A stretch of 64,000 nucleotides of DNA from Pseudeuparius sepicola. Lineage: Eukaryota; Arthropoda; Insecta; Coleoptera; Anthribidae. The notes under the pieces were generated by a model. The model did no database searches. It had not been told where the DNA came from and saw only the letters and a list, made by a program, of their open reading frames with translations. Both the position numbers and the translations under genes were made by a program. This document shows positions 45,354-57,552 of this stretch, one piece after another. Within the stretch, counting starts at the first letter, position 1. The number at the start of each line of letters is the position of its first letter. Where the stretch lies: positions 15,664,175-15,728,174 of the forward strand of contig OY987303.1 in the NCBI GenBank assembly GCA_963920635.1, given 5' to 3'.

Positions 45354-45708
45354 ATAAAGCAAACCTTACAGTCGAAACTCCACAAACAGTTTATACGACG
45401 TGGATTTGTTGGTTTAATGGTTTCTTAGAGTGATGTTTTTTTTTGAAGATTTTTATGAACTTTTTCTAAAGCCTTTTGGTGGCTTTAATATTTTAATTTT
45501 ATGATTACAACTCGACTCCATTTAACTTTTAAAGTTTTCTTATGAATTTTTGATAATATAATTTTTTTAAAAATGTGCTTGGAAGCATTGTATAACTCAC
45601 AATGAATTATTTCGCTGCTGAAGACGAACCCTTGGTGGTTTGAAACATGTACAGTTTCTTTTTGAGAATATAAACTGTTTGTGGAGTTTCGACTGTAAGG
45701 TTTGCTTT
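45354..45708. mobile_element. 355-bp MITE with about 43-bp TIRs
   Basis: AATAAAGCAAACCTTACAGT... at the left is matched in inverse by the right end ...ACTGTAAGGTTTGCTTTATT. The inner TIR part reads CGAAACTCCACAAACAGTTT. The left breakpoint of the large tandem duplication lies inside its right TIR (GTTT at 45686-45689). Confidence 0.85.
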
Positions 45709-47158
45709 ATTTTTTTTTTCAACAATAATCGTTGATATATCTATAAATAAGGTATACCCACATATCCATACAAATATAATAATAATAATTATATGACTAT
45801 TTTTCTCATTTTAACATAATTTCTTTTAACATAATATTACAGGGTCCATGTCATCAAATTTATTTATTGTATAATCGTTATATTGTGTGTATATCTTATG
45901 CAGCGCAAAATCTTATGGGTTGATAATAATCTAAAGATATTATTAACGTAGGTATGTAACAAATAACGAAATTTTGAGACAAAAATTAAAATACTACCAT
46001 TTATTCAAATTTCCAATTTTAATTAAACTATTACCTATACGTACAACTTTGTAGAAGAAGAAATGTCGACCCATGATCGTTGCATTTTACCGATCAGATT
46101 TCGCATTGCCTCTACCTGTAAACACATTTTTGACTGCTTCAAACTGGCACAAGTTAAATCAATTATATACGGTCCGAATAATAAAGTAGTGTAAGTTAGT
46201 CAAATAAGTATAAGTTTAATCAGAGATCGCTATCACGTATGGTTGTGAATAACTATCTATCTACATACGAGAATGTATACGCAGGTAGGTACCTCTAATT
46301 CTATTAGAATAGCATTAGAATTCCCGTTCACGCACTTCCAACTAATTGATACCGTCCAAATTACCGAATTATCGGCGTTGGGAACAGGAAACGACTGAAT
46401 TACCCATTGTGCTATTGTCACCTTTTTGATTGTTTTAGACGAATATAAAACGCCACTTCAATTTAGGCTGTTATTTTAAAATTCATGAGTTTCCAAGAGA
46501 ACCCACCTACGCTCGACGGCATACCTCTATAGACAGAAAACAAAATGCCGATTACATTCTTATTTTAGGCACACACGAGATATGCCCATGTGACAAGTAT
46601 GCACGCGTGCCCCCCATCCTTGAAGAATCGCTAAATTTAACTGGGCGACATCAAAAAGTTTTTAATGAGCACTCGCGGAGCCCTCTTTCTGTACTACGGT
46701 CCGTTTATTTTTATGGGTAATTACCGCTTTTTGTTTGCGATGCCACACACGATTTGGGATATGGGGCTCCTCGCAATAAGACAAGACGTTAAGGGGGAAT
46801 TTACATGCGTCCGATTTCGCGGGAAAGAGCAAAGCAGTCGGCTAGACCGCTTTTTCAAACGCTGATTTAGAACATATGGCCGGTTCGTTGAGATTCAAGG
46901 CAAATTAAAAGGGGAGACGGTTAAGACCACACCGGGAGTAGGACTGGTGAAGAACATCGAAGAACGTAATGAAAGTTTTTGTTGCAGAGTTGCAGGATTT
47001 AAATCTCTCTTTTACGGAAATTGCTTAAGGATTTTCTACAAACAGCTGTTTGTATCTGTGCTGTCTTTTTATAGCGACCATTTCCATGTTTGACCATGTT
47101 TGATGGTTTGTTTCTCTTCATTGTCTGAACATATCGTCTATTTATGTATGATGAGAAC
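45709..47158. other. Non-coding DNA in unit A, GC-richer at 46.3-46.9 kb
   Basis: No gene is recognised. The 66-codon frame 46665-46865 has no motif and its duplicate at 54007 is identical only because the DNA is. The same description holds for 53028-54500 in unit B. Confidence 0.4.
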
Positions 47159-48134
47159 CAGGGACTCTTTAAAATAAGGGGACTCAGCATCACATAGGAA
47201 AAGTGAAGCCTCGAGGGGAAGTTTGTTTTCTGTCGACTCCATGCCAGTGTCATAGATTATAAAGGAGGCAAAATATTTCTCAACATAAATCACCATTTTT
47301 TAACTTTTGCTAACTTCCAGATACTCAGATGTGTCAATTAAAGGTAATGCGCCCGCCTGTAGTAGGTACTGTAGTAGTCCCGATAATTGCAACCAATTTT
47401 TTCCCGTATCACCTTTAGTAAGCCTACAATTCCCATTAGATACTTACGTGGGCATTACGTATAAGTAGGTAGTTCAAAACAAATCGTATTTCGAAAATTT
47501 TAAATTATTAAGCAGGTTGCTTCAGTCAGGTCTTTTTTAAAAGAGTTGTTATCTACGACTATACAAGTTTATTTTAAGTTTGTGAGGTACCTTGGGAGAG
47601 AAATAAAATTACAAAAATTTTATAATGAACACCGAGAAAAACTACACCATTAGAGCTACTAGACCTAATCTTATTAGTCCATCCCGAAATCTGTGAAAGT
47701 TCTTTGGGTAGATACATTCAAGAAGGGAAGAAAGTTCGAGTATACATATTACAAATTGATTGAGGAACCTGGTAACAAGGTGCAATAACGACAAATTCTT
47801 AAATAAGCAAAATCGGCACTACTGACTTACCATACTTATTACTTAAATTCGTAGAAATAAATGCTGGAAATCCATTTCAACTATAAAATATATTTCTTTC
47901 ATTTGACAGTTACCACATTCAGCACTTGTATACACAAAATTGTCAAGTCTAAATAATTTTTAGAAATCATGGAAACCATTATTAATTTTTACTAACAATC
48001 AAAGTAACTGTTATATTCATAGATTCTCCAATAAAATGGCATACTTGGCATTACTGAGACCATTAGAATTAGGAAAGAATAGGACTCACTTTGGAAAGTA
48101 TAATGCTGGGTCCCCTTACTTTAAGGAGTCCCTG
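47159..48134. mobile_element. hAT-like element, 976 bp (unit A)
   Basis: CAGGGACTCTTTAAAATAAG at the left and the inverse of CAGGGACTCCTTAAAGTAAG at the right, followed by GGGGAC.CAGCAT, make TIRs of about 33 bp. Flanks ATGAGAAC and ATAGGAAC agree at six of eight positions, fitting an old 8-bp hAT duplication. The interior has no recognised coding sequence. Confidence 0.75.
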
Positions 48135-48765
48135 ATAGGAACCCTACCCCTGTCATTCAATTTTACCTCTCATATTATGTTGGAGAATATACAAGGGATA
48201 TTTTATCATCTGTAATGAATGAATCATATTATAATCTATGAGACGAGACGACACGAATCACAGAGTAACTATATAAAGATTATACACTGTGTTTCACTTT
48301 TCATGAGTATAGGGTTATTCATAAAATATTCTCCCTCCTTAACCTTTTTGTTTTTAATTTTGGAAAAAAAATCTAAATATAAAAATTGTATAAAATTTTC
48401 TTGCGATTTTGGAGATATAGACCAAACTTTTTTTTTATTGAACACCCTGAATATGTCTCGAAATCTACGCATTTTTCTGATTTCAACGATACCTATATGC
48501 ATATTATGTTATATAAACTGCCATGGAAAATTCAAAACAACTATTACAAGAATTAGAGCTTAACTTTGAGAGTTTGTATCAGGTTTTAATTGTTGTGTTG
48601 CCACATCGTGCTGTGAACGGGGTATATTATTGTTATAATATTAGTGAAAAAAAAAACGATATTCTTAAATGTTGTTTCTTGCGAAAAGAATGCGAAGCGT
48701 GCAAGACGCCGCGCCAGTTTAAAAAATAAAAAGATAAATAAACTATACGACATGTTTTGAGAGTA

Positions 48766-49702
48766 TGAGAATATGCAGGAATCAGTCTTATTATATTTCG
48801 TGGAAAATCCGAGACATTCTATTTTATTAATGCATCGAGATATTTGCAAATACCATGGACATCAGTCCAGAGAGTGTTGAAAATGCATATAAGTCATTGT
48901 TATCGTTCAAAAACTGTGTGAAAATTATAATTATAGAAGGTGAGAATATTGCCGTTTAGTGTTGAAGAGGCAAGCGGAAAATGATCAGTTTATAGGTGCG
49001 TATTTTTACCACTTGTAAATTATCACTATAGAGATTACTACTATTAACTAACTACCTAATACTAGACATTACTGTTCTATTACTACTCCTACGATTATAT
49101 ACTATTACAAATTGAAGCCACTTTTACAACCTATGTGGCGTTTTGAATAGAAGAAACACTCACTAATTGGTCATCAGAAAGTACACGACAGTTTATTTCA
49201 ATTCAACGACAAGGTTGAACTAGACATTACTGTTCTATTACTACTCCTACGATTATATACTATTACAAATTGAAGCCACTTTTACAACCTATGTGGCGTT
49301 TTGAATAGAAGAAACACTCACTAATTGGTCATCAGAAAGTACACGACAGTTTATTTCAATTCAACGACAAGGTTGAACTTCGGAATCACACAACAGGTCC
49401 CGTATTTTTTGAAGATGGCTTAACTGGGCTAAAATATTTACAGCTTTTAAGAGGAGCAATTATTTCTGATCTATTGAATCAAGTTAAAGCGGAATATTGT
49501 TTGGCAACAAGACGGCGGTGCTCCAGCACAAACCAAATGATGTCAAAACGAATTTTTTAGATGACGCTTATGTAGAGTGAATTGGTTCAAATGGAACTAC
49601 TTTATGGGCTGCCAGAAGCCCGGACTTGACCCCGCACTCGATTTCTTATATACTGTGGAGCACTTTGAAGGATCCGGTATCAGGTATATGCGGAGAGGTC
49701 CA
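48766..49702 (+). pseudogene. Decayed mariner transposase (unit A)
   Basis: Fragments in shifting frames follow mariner order. SVQRVLKMHISHCYR (second helix-turn-helix) is near 48860-48910. GPVFFEDGLTGLKYLQLLRG is at about 49394-49450. WQQDGGAPAQ with the middle catalytic aspartate is at about 49502-49532. SPDLTPHSISYILWSTLKDP, where the last catalytic residue is lost, is at about 49618-49677. A 158-bp internal tandem duplication (49061-49376) separates the halves in this unit only. A TA followed by CACTGTGTTTCACTTTTC at 48295 may be the left terminus; no right terminus was found. Multiple stops and shifts make this an old relic. Confidence 0.75.
49061..49376 (+). repeat. 158-bp tandem duplication, unit A only
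   Basis: 49061-49218 is repeated exactly as 49219-49376 (starting ACTAGACATTACTGTTC). Unit B has a single copy (56403-56560). Breakpoints share only the bases ACT, so this looks like a simple microhomology-mediated duplication that arose in, or was kept only in, unit A. Confidence 0.95.
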
Positions 49703-50368
49703 ATATAATATCCACTAAGTAAAAGAAAAAATATCTCTTGAGATCAGAGAGATTAACGAGGCAGGTATCGTAGCTAACTACAATTTAATTCTTAAATCAT
49801 ATTTCATCCATAAATAAATACCTATGCATTTTATTAAGACTTAAAAATGACAAAAAAAAAATAAAATGTACCTTTGTTGAATTTTCAATATATCTATTAT
49901 TGTATGCAATTTTGTAAATACAACAATTAATGTAAACGGTCAAATGTAAGTACACAGAAAATTGAGTAAAAAAGTACGTTTACTGTAACAATGCACACAA
50001 TTACAAGCAACTGACAGCTAGTGACAGTTTCCAATTGTTCTGATTTTGGCATGGCTAACTTGATGTTAATAATTATTTTGATAAACATTGTCAATAGCAT
50101 AATAGAAAACTTAATTTTTTTGTATTTTTCTCTTATGCGACCCCATTAAAATTGTGTTGTATCGTATTCAGAAAGTCCCAATGTACCCCGTACATGTGAT
50201 TGGCAGACACACCACAAATCGCTTCTATTATATGCCCTAAAGTTCCTGAAATAGGTTATAGGTATCTAGGTGACTCTAGTTGGCAATCATCAATTTTATG
50301 ATTTTAATCGTACTATAACCCATTATTTTTCCACATTACTAAACATCACCGCATTGTGTCTCACTCCA
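49703..50368. other. AT-rich non-coding DNA
   Basis: No gene or terminal repeats recognised between the mariner relic and the next element. The unit B equivalent is 56887-57552. Confidence 0.4.
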
Positions 50369-52024
50369 TGATACCACAATGCAATAGGGTAACAACTCTA
50401 AAAAAGGTAGTTTTCGGCTAAACCCGGTATACTCATTAGAATCCTTCATTTTACATACTACAAGTTGTAGTTTATCATTTGGCCGGTAGATGTCAATAGT
50501 TACAGCATAGCATTCTGGCGCTTTAAGTGTGATAAAGGGTAACAACTCACTTGTTACGGTCTTGCACTATTCCCGTTTCATACATTTTGCCTAAAATACT
50601 GTTTTATTTTCAGTTGTTACAGTTTTGCTCTAACAGCTTGTTGTGAATGTGTGGTTATATTACATGTGGCAAGAGGTTTTAAACTAAAAAATTGTGTTCT
50701 ATAAAATGAATAAACTTGCATCAGAGTCTAGAGGCCAGTATTTAACACGCCTCGCACAAAACAAACAAGAAAATGACGCTAATAAAAACTCAGAGGTAGG
50801 AATCTCCAATTCTAAAATTTCTAACCTCAAAACAATTTGTAATTTTTAATTTTTGAAACTTTTTATAATATTAACTTTAAACATCATGGTTATTTTGAGT
50901 AGTAGTTTTATAACAGTAATTATGCATGATCGTGTTTTACAGTTTTTTTAGTGTAGGTATAGAAATTCTGTAAAAGATAATGTTTTTATGACTTGTTACT
51001 CTATTGCACACAAGGTGATGGCACTAGTAAAATACAGTTTATTTAAGCTATAGAACCTAGCCTGTTATGCTATGGAGTAACAAATTGTAAACAATTATAA
51101 AACGAAAAAAAATTAACTAATTGAATGTTCTATGAATATTGCGTTTCGTTTTAGATTTTATACAGGGTGATTCACGTAAGTGGTTCATTAGAAGTTTACG
51201 GGGAAGAAGTGCGAATTTTAATTTGAAATTTTGGTTACTTATATAACAGGTTGTAAACTTTCTTTCTAAAATATTTTCAACTTCCGATCACTTCCGGTTA
51301 TACCGGAAGTCGATAGCAACTTTGTTATTTCAAATAGAACACCCTATATTTTATTACACCATTTGGTTCCCTATCAAATTCCAAATCTTTTTTCTGAATA
51401 GAATGTGTACCCTATTCCTAACCCTTTTCGAGATATTCGCAAATTTTTGATTTTTTTGAGTGTTGCAGCCATCGACCATAGTGATGATAACTTTGAAATT
51501 TATGAATCTGGAAAACTGAAATTTTTGACTGTCGTAGGCGAAAGTCAACTTTATTAAATGGTCTGTATGCCATTTCAAAATATTGTACGAAATAATATAA
51601 GTAATTTAAATCAACAATGCAAATTCATCCGATGAGGAATTCTGAATTTCATGTTGGAATATTACTTTTATTTTGTACGTTTATAACTAATGGCATGTTG
51701 AGATTAATAAATTAGTTTGATTAATATTTGGTATTTGTTACTATATAATCCCAACAACTTTCTCACTTACAAAGTTTAATATGTTTTTGCAATAGTGTAA
51801 GAACTGCAATCAAAGTACGTTTTCTCTATAATGGGAAAATTTTATTTTTTGCATCTGAGTCTGAGATATAACCAGGTACATTAAATATCAGTTACCAAAA
51901 GCTATATTTGATTTCATTGAATATTATAATATTTAGGCCACGATAAGTGCAGTTCATTTAAGTTTTTGGCGATTACTCGCAAACGGTAAATTTTGAGTTG
52001 TTACACTGTTGCATTGTGGTATCA
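50369..52024 (+). mobile_element. 1.66-kb TIR element with iterated GTTGTTAC motifs (unit A)
   Basis: TGATACCACAATGCAATAGG (50369 on) is matched in inverse by the right end at 52024, over about 30 bp. The motif TTGTTACNNTNTTGCA occurs in both TIRs and again near 50571, 50615 and 50993, plus a degenerate inverse near 51070. A 5' coding exon (50706-50795) with a splice donor lies behind a plausible leader, so the element probably derives from an autonomous one. A mariner-type sequence with TACAGGGTGATTCACG (51166) and the hairpin ACTTCCGGT-TAT-ACCGGAAGT (about 51288-51308) is nested in it. The inner CACAATG resembles Transib ends, but the 5-bp flanks are not direct repeats. Confidence 0.7.
50706..50795 (+). 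pseudogene. Orphan 5' coding exon of the TIR element (unit A)
   Basis: The ATG opens MNKLASESRGQYLTRLAQNK and runs 30 codons to a GAG|GTAGGA splice donor in phase 0. No stop codon or frameshift is present. No downstream exon of a transposase could be recognised before the right TIR, so the rest of the gene has been deleted or is unrecognisable. Protein family not identified. The charged, helical N-terminus is compatible with a DNA-binding protein, which is inference. Confidence 0.4.
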
Positions 52025-52671
52025 AATATAGACATCATCCGAAGCGACAACATACGATACGAACCATCCGTCCGAAAGACAAATTATTCGGAAGGGCAAT
52101 AATATTGCAAGCAGACCAGCCCAGCATTCATCGCGTGCGCAACGTTGCCATTCATTTCTGTCCTGACCGGCCGTCTTGACTGATTGGTTCGGATGTTATC
52201 ATATTCCGCTACTCCGGTCCAGAAGGTTGACATATTATCGCATGGGCCCGCGGAGGAAGATGGATCTCGACGGGTTCGATACAACTCGCTAATTAATGTG
52301 GATTCGTTATTTTTGGCGTGTAGTGACGCATGTCCGAAAATTGTAGATGCGCGATTATGGCTGCGGTACTGGTTTCATTTACGTCGTGGTTTGAGATCCA
52401 AAGAGAGCTTAAATTTTAATTGCAATTACGTAACGTTTTCGGGATATTTTCATTTTTGACTTTTACAGCTCTTCTCAGAAGAGCAATTAAATATGTGTTA
52501 GCCAAAACTACAGCAAATGAGTGAAAGGAAAATGAACAGGGTAATTCAAAATTATACGCTATTTTTTTGCGTGATAAGATGAAAATTGAGTATAATAAAT
52601 AATTAAAACCGAATTGAGAGAATATTTATAAATATGTGCGAATGTTAGAAGACAACATGATAGCTAACCAT
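52025..52671. other. Non-coding DNA, GC-richer at 52.08-52.45 kb
   Basis: No gene is recognised. Frames at 52084-52284 and 52184-52459 overlap on opposite strands without motifs. The unit B equivalent is 59209-59855. Confidence 0.4.
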
Positions 52672-52728
52672 GTTAACATCATCAGGGGATGATTAAGTCA
52701 GACTTAATCATCTCCTGATGATGCTAAC
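52672..52728. repeat. 28-bp-arm hairpin (unit A)
   Basis: GTTAACATCATCAGGGGATG... and its inverse are separated by a single base (52700) with two mismatched pairs. It lies shortly before the dispersed repeat 52749-52877, as the palindrome at 266-315 precedes 391-610. The one substitution between units A and B lies 7 bp upstream. Confidence 0.9.
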
Positions 52729-52748
52729 ATTTCACTAAGGTAGTGGTA

Positions 52749-52877
52749 TTATCGTTGAAATCCTACTCTCTTAGTCACGCCCTAGTTATGCTAAACCAAC
52801 ATTGATCATTAAATATTTATTAACACAATAAATATATTCATAACTGAAGGCTCATCCTAAATGACAGCTATCAAATA
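52749..52877 (+). repeat. Dispersed repeat, relative of 391-610 (unit A)
   Basis: Shares AAATCCTACTCTCTTAGT, CCTAGTTA and GCTAAACCAA with the window start, without the extra 75 bp there. The unit B copy is 59933-60061. Confidence 0.7.
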
Positions 52878-52904
52878 GAGTATGGTAATTAAAATTAAAC
52901 ACAA

Positions 52905-52959
52905 TGGTCTAGGTGTGCCGGTGTTCTCGAGCTCAAATCTCGGTTCTGGCTACTTTTTT
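52905..52959 (+). ncRNA. tRNA-like (SINE head?) fragment (unit A)
   Basis: TGGTCTAGGTG fits the pol III A box, GCTCAAATCTC is one base off the B box, and TTCTCGAGCTCAAATCTCGG resembles the acceptor-side half of a tRNA-Pro-like molecule. A TTTTTT run follows. A-to-B spacing is about 10 bp too short for a real tRNA and no anticodon arm can be drawn, so this is at best a degenerate tRNA-derived relic. The unit B copy is 60089-60143. Confidence 0.35.
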
Positions 52960-54500
52960 ATATTTATTAAATCACATTTTCGAAAATGCAAAATATTTAT
53001 AATTTGTGTAATTAATTTGTTTAATATGTTTCGACTGTAAGGTTTGCTTTATTTTTTTTTTCAACAATAATCGTTGATATATCTATAAATAAGGTATACC
53101 CACATATCCATACAAATATAATAATAATAATTATATGACTATTTTTCTCATTTTAACATAATTTCTTTTAACATAATATTACAGGGTCCATGTCATCAAA
53201 TTTATTTATTGTATAATCGTTATATTGTGTGTATATCTTATGCAGCGCAAAATCTTATGGGTTGATAATAATCTAAAGATATTATTAACGTAGGTATGTA
53301 ACAAATAACGAAATTTTGAGACAAAAATTAAAATACTACCATTTATTCAAATTTCCAATTTTAATTAAACTATTACCTATACGTACAACTTTGTAGAAGA
53401 AGAAATGTCGACCCATGATCGTTGCATTTTACCGATCAGATTTCGCATTGCCTCTACCTGTAAACACATTTTTGACTGCTTCAAACTGGCACAAGTTAAA
53501 TCAATTATATACGGTCCGAATAATAAAGTAGTGTAAGTTAGTCAAATAAGTATAAGTTTAATCAGAGATCGCTATCACGTATGGTTGTGAATAACTATCT
53601 ATCTACATACGAGAATGTATACGCAGGTAGGTACCTCTAATTCTATTAGAATAGCATTAGAATTCCCGTTCACGCACTTCCAACTAATTGATACCGTCCA
53701 AATTACCGAATTATCGGCGTTGGGAACAGGAAACGACTGAATTACCCATTGTGCTATTGTCACCTTTTTGATTGTTTTAGACGAATATAAAACGCCACTT
53801 CAATTTAGGCTGTTATTTTAAAATTCATGAGTTTCCAAGAGAACCCACCTACGCTCGACGGCATACCTCTATAGACAGAAAACAAAATGCCGATTACATT
53901 CTTATTTTAGGCACACACGAGATATGCCCATGTGACAAGTATGCACGCGTGCCCCCCATCCTTGAAGAATCGCTAAATTTAACTGGGCGACATCAAAAAG
54001 TTTTTAATGAGCACTCGCGGAGCCCTCTTTCTGTACTACGGTCCGTTTATTTTTATGGGTAATTACCGCTTTTTGTTTGCGATGCCACACACGATTTGGG
54101 ATATGGGGCTCCTCGCAATAAGACAAGACGTTAAGGGGGAATTTACATGCGTCCGATTTCGCGGGAAAGAGCAAAGCAGTCGGCTAGACCGCTTTTTCAA
54201 ACGCTGATTTAGAACATATGGCCGGTTCGTTGAGATTCAAGGCAAATTAAAAGGGGAGACGGTTAAGACCACACCGGGAGTAGGACTGGTGAAGAACATC
54301 GAAGAACGTAATGAAAGTTTTTGTTGCAGAGTTGCAGGATTTAAATCTCTCTTTTACGGAAATTGCTTAAGGATTTTCTACAAACAGCTGTTTGTATCTG
54401 TGCTGTCTTTTTATAGCGACCATTTCCATGTTTGACCATGTTTGATGGTTTGTTTCTCTTCATTGTCTGAACATATCGTCTATTTATGTATGATGAGAAC

Positions 54501-55476
54501 CAGGGACTCTTTAAAATAAGGGGACTCAGCATCACATAGGAAAAGTGAAGCCTCGAGGGGAAGTTTGTTTTCTGTCGACTCCATGCCAGTGTCATAGATT
54601 ATAAAGGAGGCAAAATATTTCTCAACATAAATCACCATTTTTTAACTTTTGCTAACTTCCAGATACTCAGATGTGTCAATTAAAGGTAATGCGCCCGCCT
54701 GTAGTAGGTACTGTAGTAGTCCCGATAATTGCAACCAATTTTTTCCCGTATCACCTTTAGTAAGCCTACAATTCCCATTAGATACTTACGTGGGCATTAC
54801 GTATAAGTAGGTAGTTCAAAACAAATCGTATTTCGAAAATTTTAAATTATTAAGCAGGTTGCTTCAGTCAGGTCTTTTTTAAAAGAGTTGTTATCTACGA
54901 CTATACAAGTTTATTTTAAGTTTGTGAGGTACCTTGGGAGAGAAATAAAATTACAAAAATTTTATAATGAACACCGAGAAAAACTACACCATTAGAGCTA
55001 CTAGACCTAATCTTATTAGTCCATCCCGAAATCTGTGAAAGTTCTTTGGGTAGATACATTCAAGAAGGGAAGAAAGTTCGAGTATACATATTACAAATTG
55101 ATTGAGGAACCTGGTAACAAGGTGCAATAACGACAAATTCTTAAATAAGCAAAATCGGCACTACTGACTTACCATACTTATTACTTAAATTCGTAGAAAT
55201 AAATGCTGGAAATCCATTTCAACTATAAAATATATTTCTTTCATTTGACAGTTACCACATTCAGCACTTGTATACACAAAATTGTCAAGTCTAAATAATT
55301 TTTAGAAATCATGGAAACCATTATTAATTTTTACTAACAATCAAAGTAACTGTTATATTCATAGATTCTCCAATAAAATGGCATACTTGGCATTACTGAG
55401 ACCATTAGAATTAGGAAAGAATAGGACTCACTTTGGAAAGTATAATGCTGGGTCCCCTTACTTTAAGGAGTCCCTG
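54501..55476. mobile_element. hAT-like element (unit B)
   Basis: Same termini and flanks as 47159-48134; it arose by the large duplication, not by independent insertion. Confidence 0.75.
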
Positions 55477-56107
55477 ATAGGAACCCTACCCCTGTCATTC
55501 AATTTTACCTCTCATATTATGTTGGAGAATATACAAGGGATATTTTATCATCTGTAATGAATGAATCATATTATAATCTATGAGACGAGACGACACGAAT
55601 CACAGAGTAACTATATAAAGATTATACACTGTGTTTCACTTTTCATGAGTATAGGGTTATTCATAAAATATTCTCCCTCCTTAACCTTTTTGTTTTTAAT
55701 TTTGGAAAAAAAATCTAAATATAAAAATTGTATAAAATTTTCTTGCGATTTTGGAGATATAGACCAAACTTTTTTTTTATTGAACACCCTGAATATGTCT
55801 CGAAATCTACGCATTTTTCTGATTTCAACGATACCTATATGCATATTATGTTATATAAACTGCCATGGAAAATTCAAAACAACTATTACAAGAATTAGAG
55901 CTTAACTTTGAGAGTTTGTATCAGGTTTTAATTGTTGTGTTGCCACATCGTGCTGTGAACGGGGTATATTATTGTTATAATATTAGTGAAAAAAAAAACG
56001 ATATTCTTAAATGTTGTTTCTTGCGAAAAGAATGCGAAGCGTGCAAGACGCCGCGCCAGTTTAAAAAATAAAAAGATAAATAAACTATACGACATGTTTT
56101 GAGAGTA

Positions 56108-56886
56108 TGAGAATATGCAGGAATCAGTCTTATTATATTTCGTGGAAAATCCGAGACATTCTATTTTATTAATGCATCGAGATATTTGCAAATACCATGG
56201 ACATCAGTCCAGAGAGTGTTGAAAATGCATATAAGTCATTGTTATCGTTCAAAAACTGTGTGAAAATTATAATTATAGAAGGTGAGAATATTGCCGTTTA
56301 GTGTTGAAGAGGCAAGCGGAAAATGATCAGTTTATAGGTGCGTATTTTTACCACTTGTAAATTATCACTATAGAGATTACTACTATTAACTAACTACCTA
56401 ATACTAGACATTACTGTTCTATTACTACTCCTACGATTATATACTATTACAAATTGAAGCCACTTTTACAACCTATGTGGCGTTTTGAATAGAAGAAACA
56501 CTCACTAATTGGTCATCAGAAAGTACACGACAGTTTATTTCAATTCAACGACAAGGTTGAACTTCGGAATCACACAACAGGTCCCGTATTTTTTGAAGAT
56601 GGCTTAACTGGGCTAAAATATTTACAGCTTTTAAGAGGAGCAATTATTTCTGATCTATTGAATCAAGTTAAAGCGGAATATTGTTTGGCAACAAGACGGC
56701 GGTGCTCCAGCACAAACCAAATGATGTCAAAACGAATTTTTTAGATGACGCTTATGTAGAGTGAATTGGTTCAAATGGAACTACTTTATGGGCTGCCAGA
56801 AGCCCGGACTTGACCCCGCACTCGATTTCTTATATACTGTGGAGCACTTTGAAGGATCCGGTATCAGGTATATGCGGAGAGGTCCA
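56108..56886 (+). pseudogene. Decayed mariner transposase (unit B)
   Basis: Same fragments as 48766-49702 (helix-turn-helix remnant, WQQDGGAPAQ, SPDLTP block), but without the 158-bp internal duplication, so this copy better represents the ancestral layout. Confidence 0.75.
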
Positions 56887-57552
56887 ATATAATATCCACT
56901 AAGTAAAAGAAAAAATATCTCTTGAGATCAGAGAGATTAACGAGGCAGGTATCGTAGCTAACTACAATTTAATTCTTAAATCATATTTCATCCATAAATA
57001 AATACCTATGCATTTTATTAAGACTTAAAAATGACAAAAAAAAAATAAAATGTACCTTTGTTGAATTTTCAATATATCTATTATTGTATGCAATTTTGTA
57101 AATACAACAATTAATGTAAACGGTCAAATGTAAGTACACAGAAAATTGAGTAAAAAAGTACGTTTACTGTAACAATGCACACAATTACAAGCAACTGACA
57201 GCTAGTGACAGTTTCCAATTGTTCTGATTTTGGCATGGCTAACTTGATGTTAATAATTATTTTGATAAACATTGTCAATAGCATAATAGAAAACTTAATT
57301 TTTTTGTATTTTTCTCTTATGCGACCCCATTAAAATTGTGTTGTATCGTATTCAGAAAGTCCCAATGTACCCCGTACATGTGATTGGCAGACACACCACA
57401 AATCGCTTCTATTATATGCCCTAAAGTTCCTGAAATAGGTTATAGGTATCTAGGTGACTCTAGTTGGCAATCATCAATTTTATGATTTTAATCGTACTAT
57501 AACCCATTATTTTTCCACATTACTAAACATCACCGCATTGTGTCTCACTCCA

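Larger units (their letters stand above)
45686..53027 (+). repeat. Large tandem duplication, unit A (7342 bp)
   Basis: Unit A is repeated head-to-tail as unit B (53028-60211). The left edge reads GTGGA-GTTT-CGACTG, the right edge after unit B reads AATAT-GTTT-GGATTG, and the junction A/B reads AATAT-GTTT-CGACTG, so a 4-bp GTTT microhomology joins them. Spacing is a constant 7342 bp up to about 49.2 kb and 7184 bp after it, because unit A contains a 158-bp sequence twice. The only substitution I noticed is T at 52665 versus G at 59849. This means either a very recent duplication or an assembly artefact such as two haplotypes placed in series. Confidence 0.95.

Noticed and set aside
46665..46865. 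66-codon frame also found at 54007-54207
   Set aside because: Perfect conservation between the two copies comes from the recent 7.3-kb duplication and says nothing about coding.
50376..52019. Transib transposon call based on CACAATG ends
   Set aside because: The flanking five bases (GATAC and GTATC) are inverted, not direct, repeats, so the real end is further out and the Transib signature is not supported.
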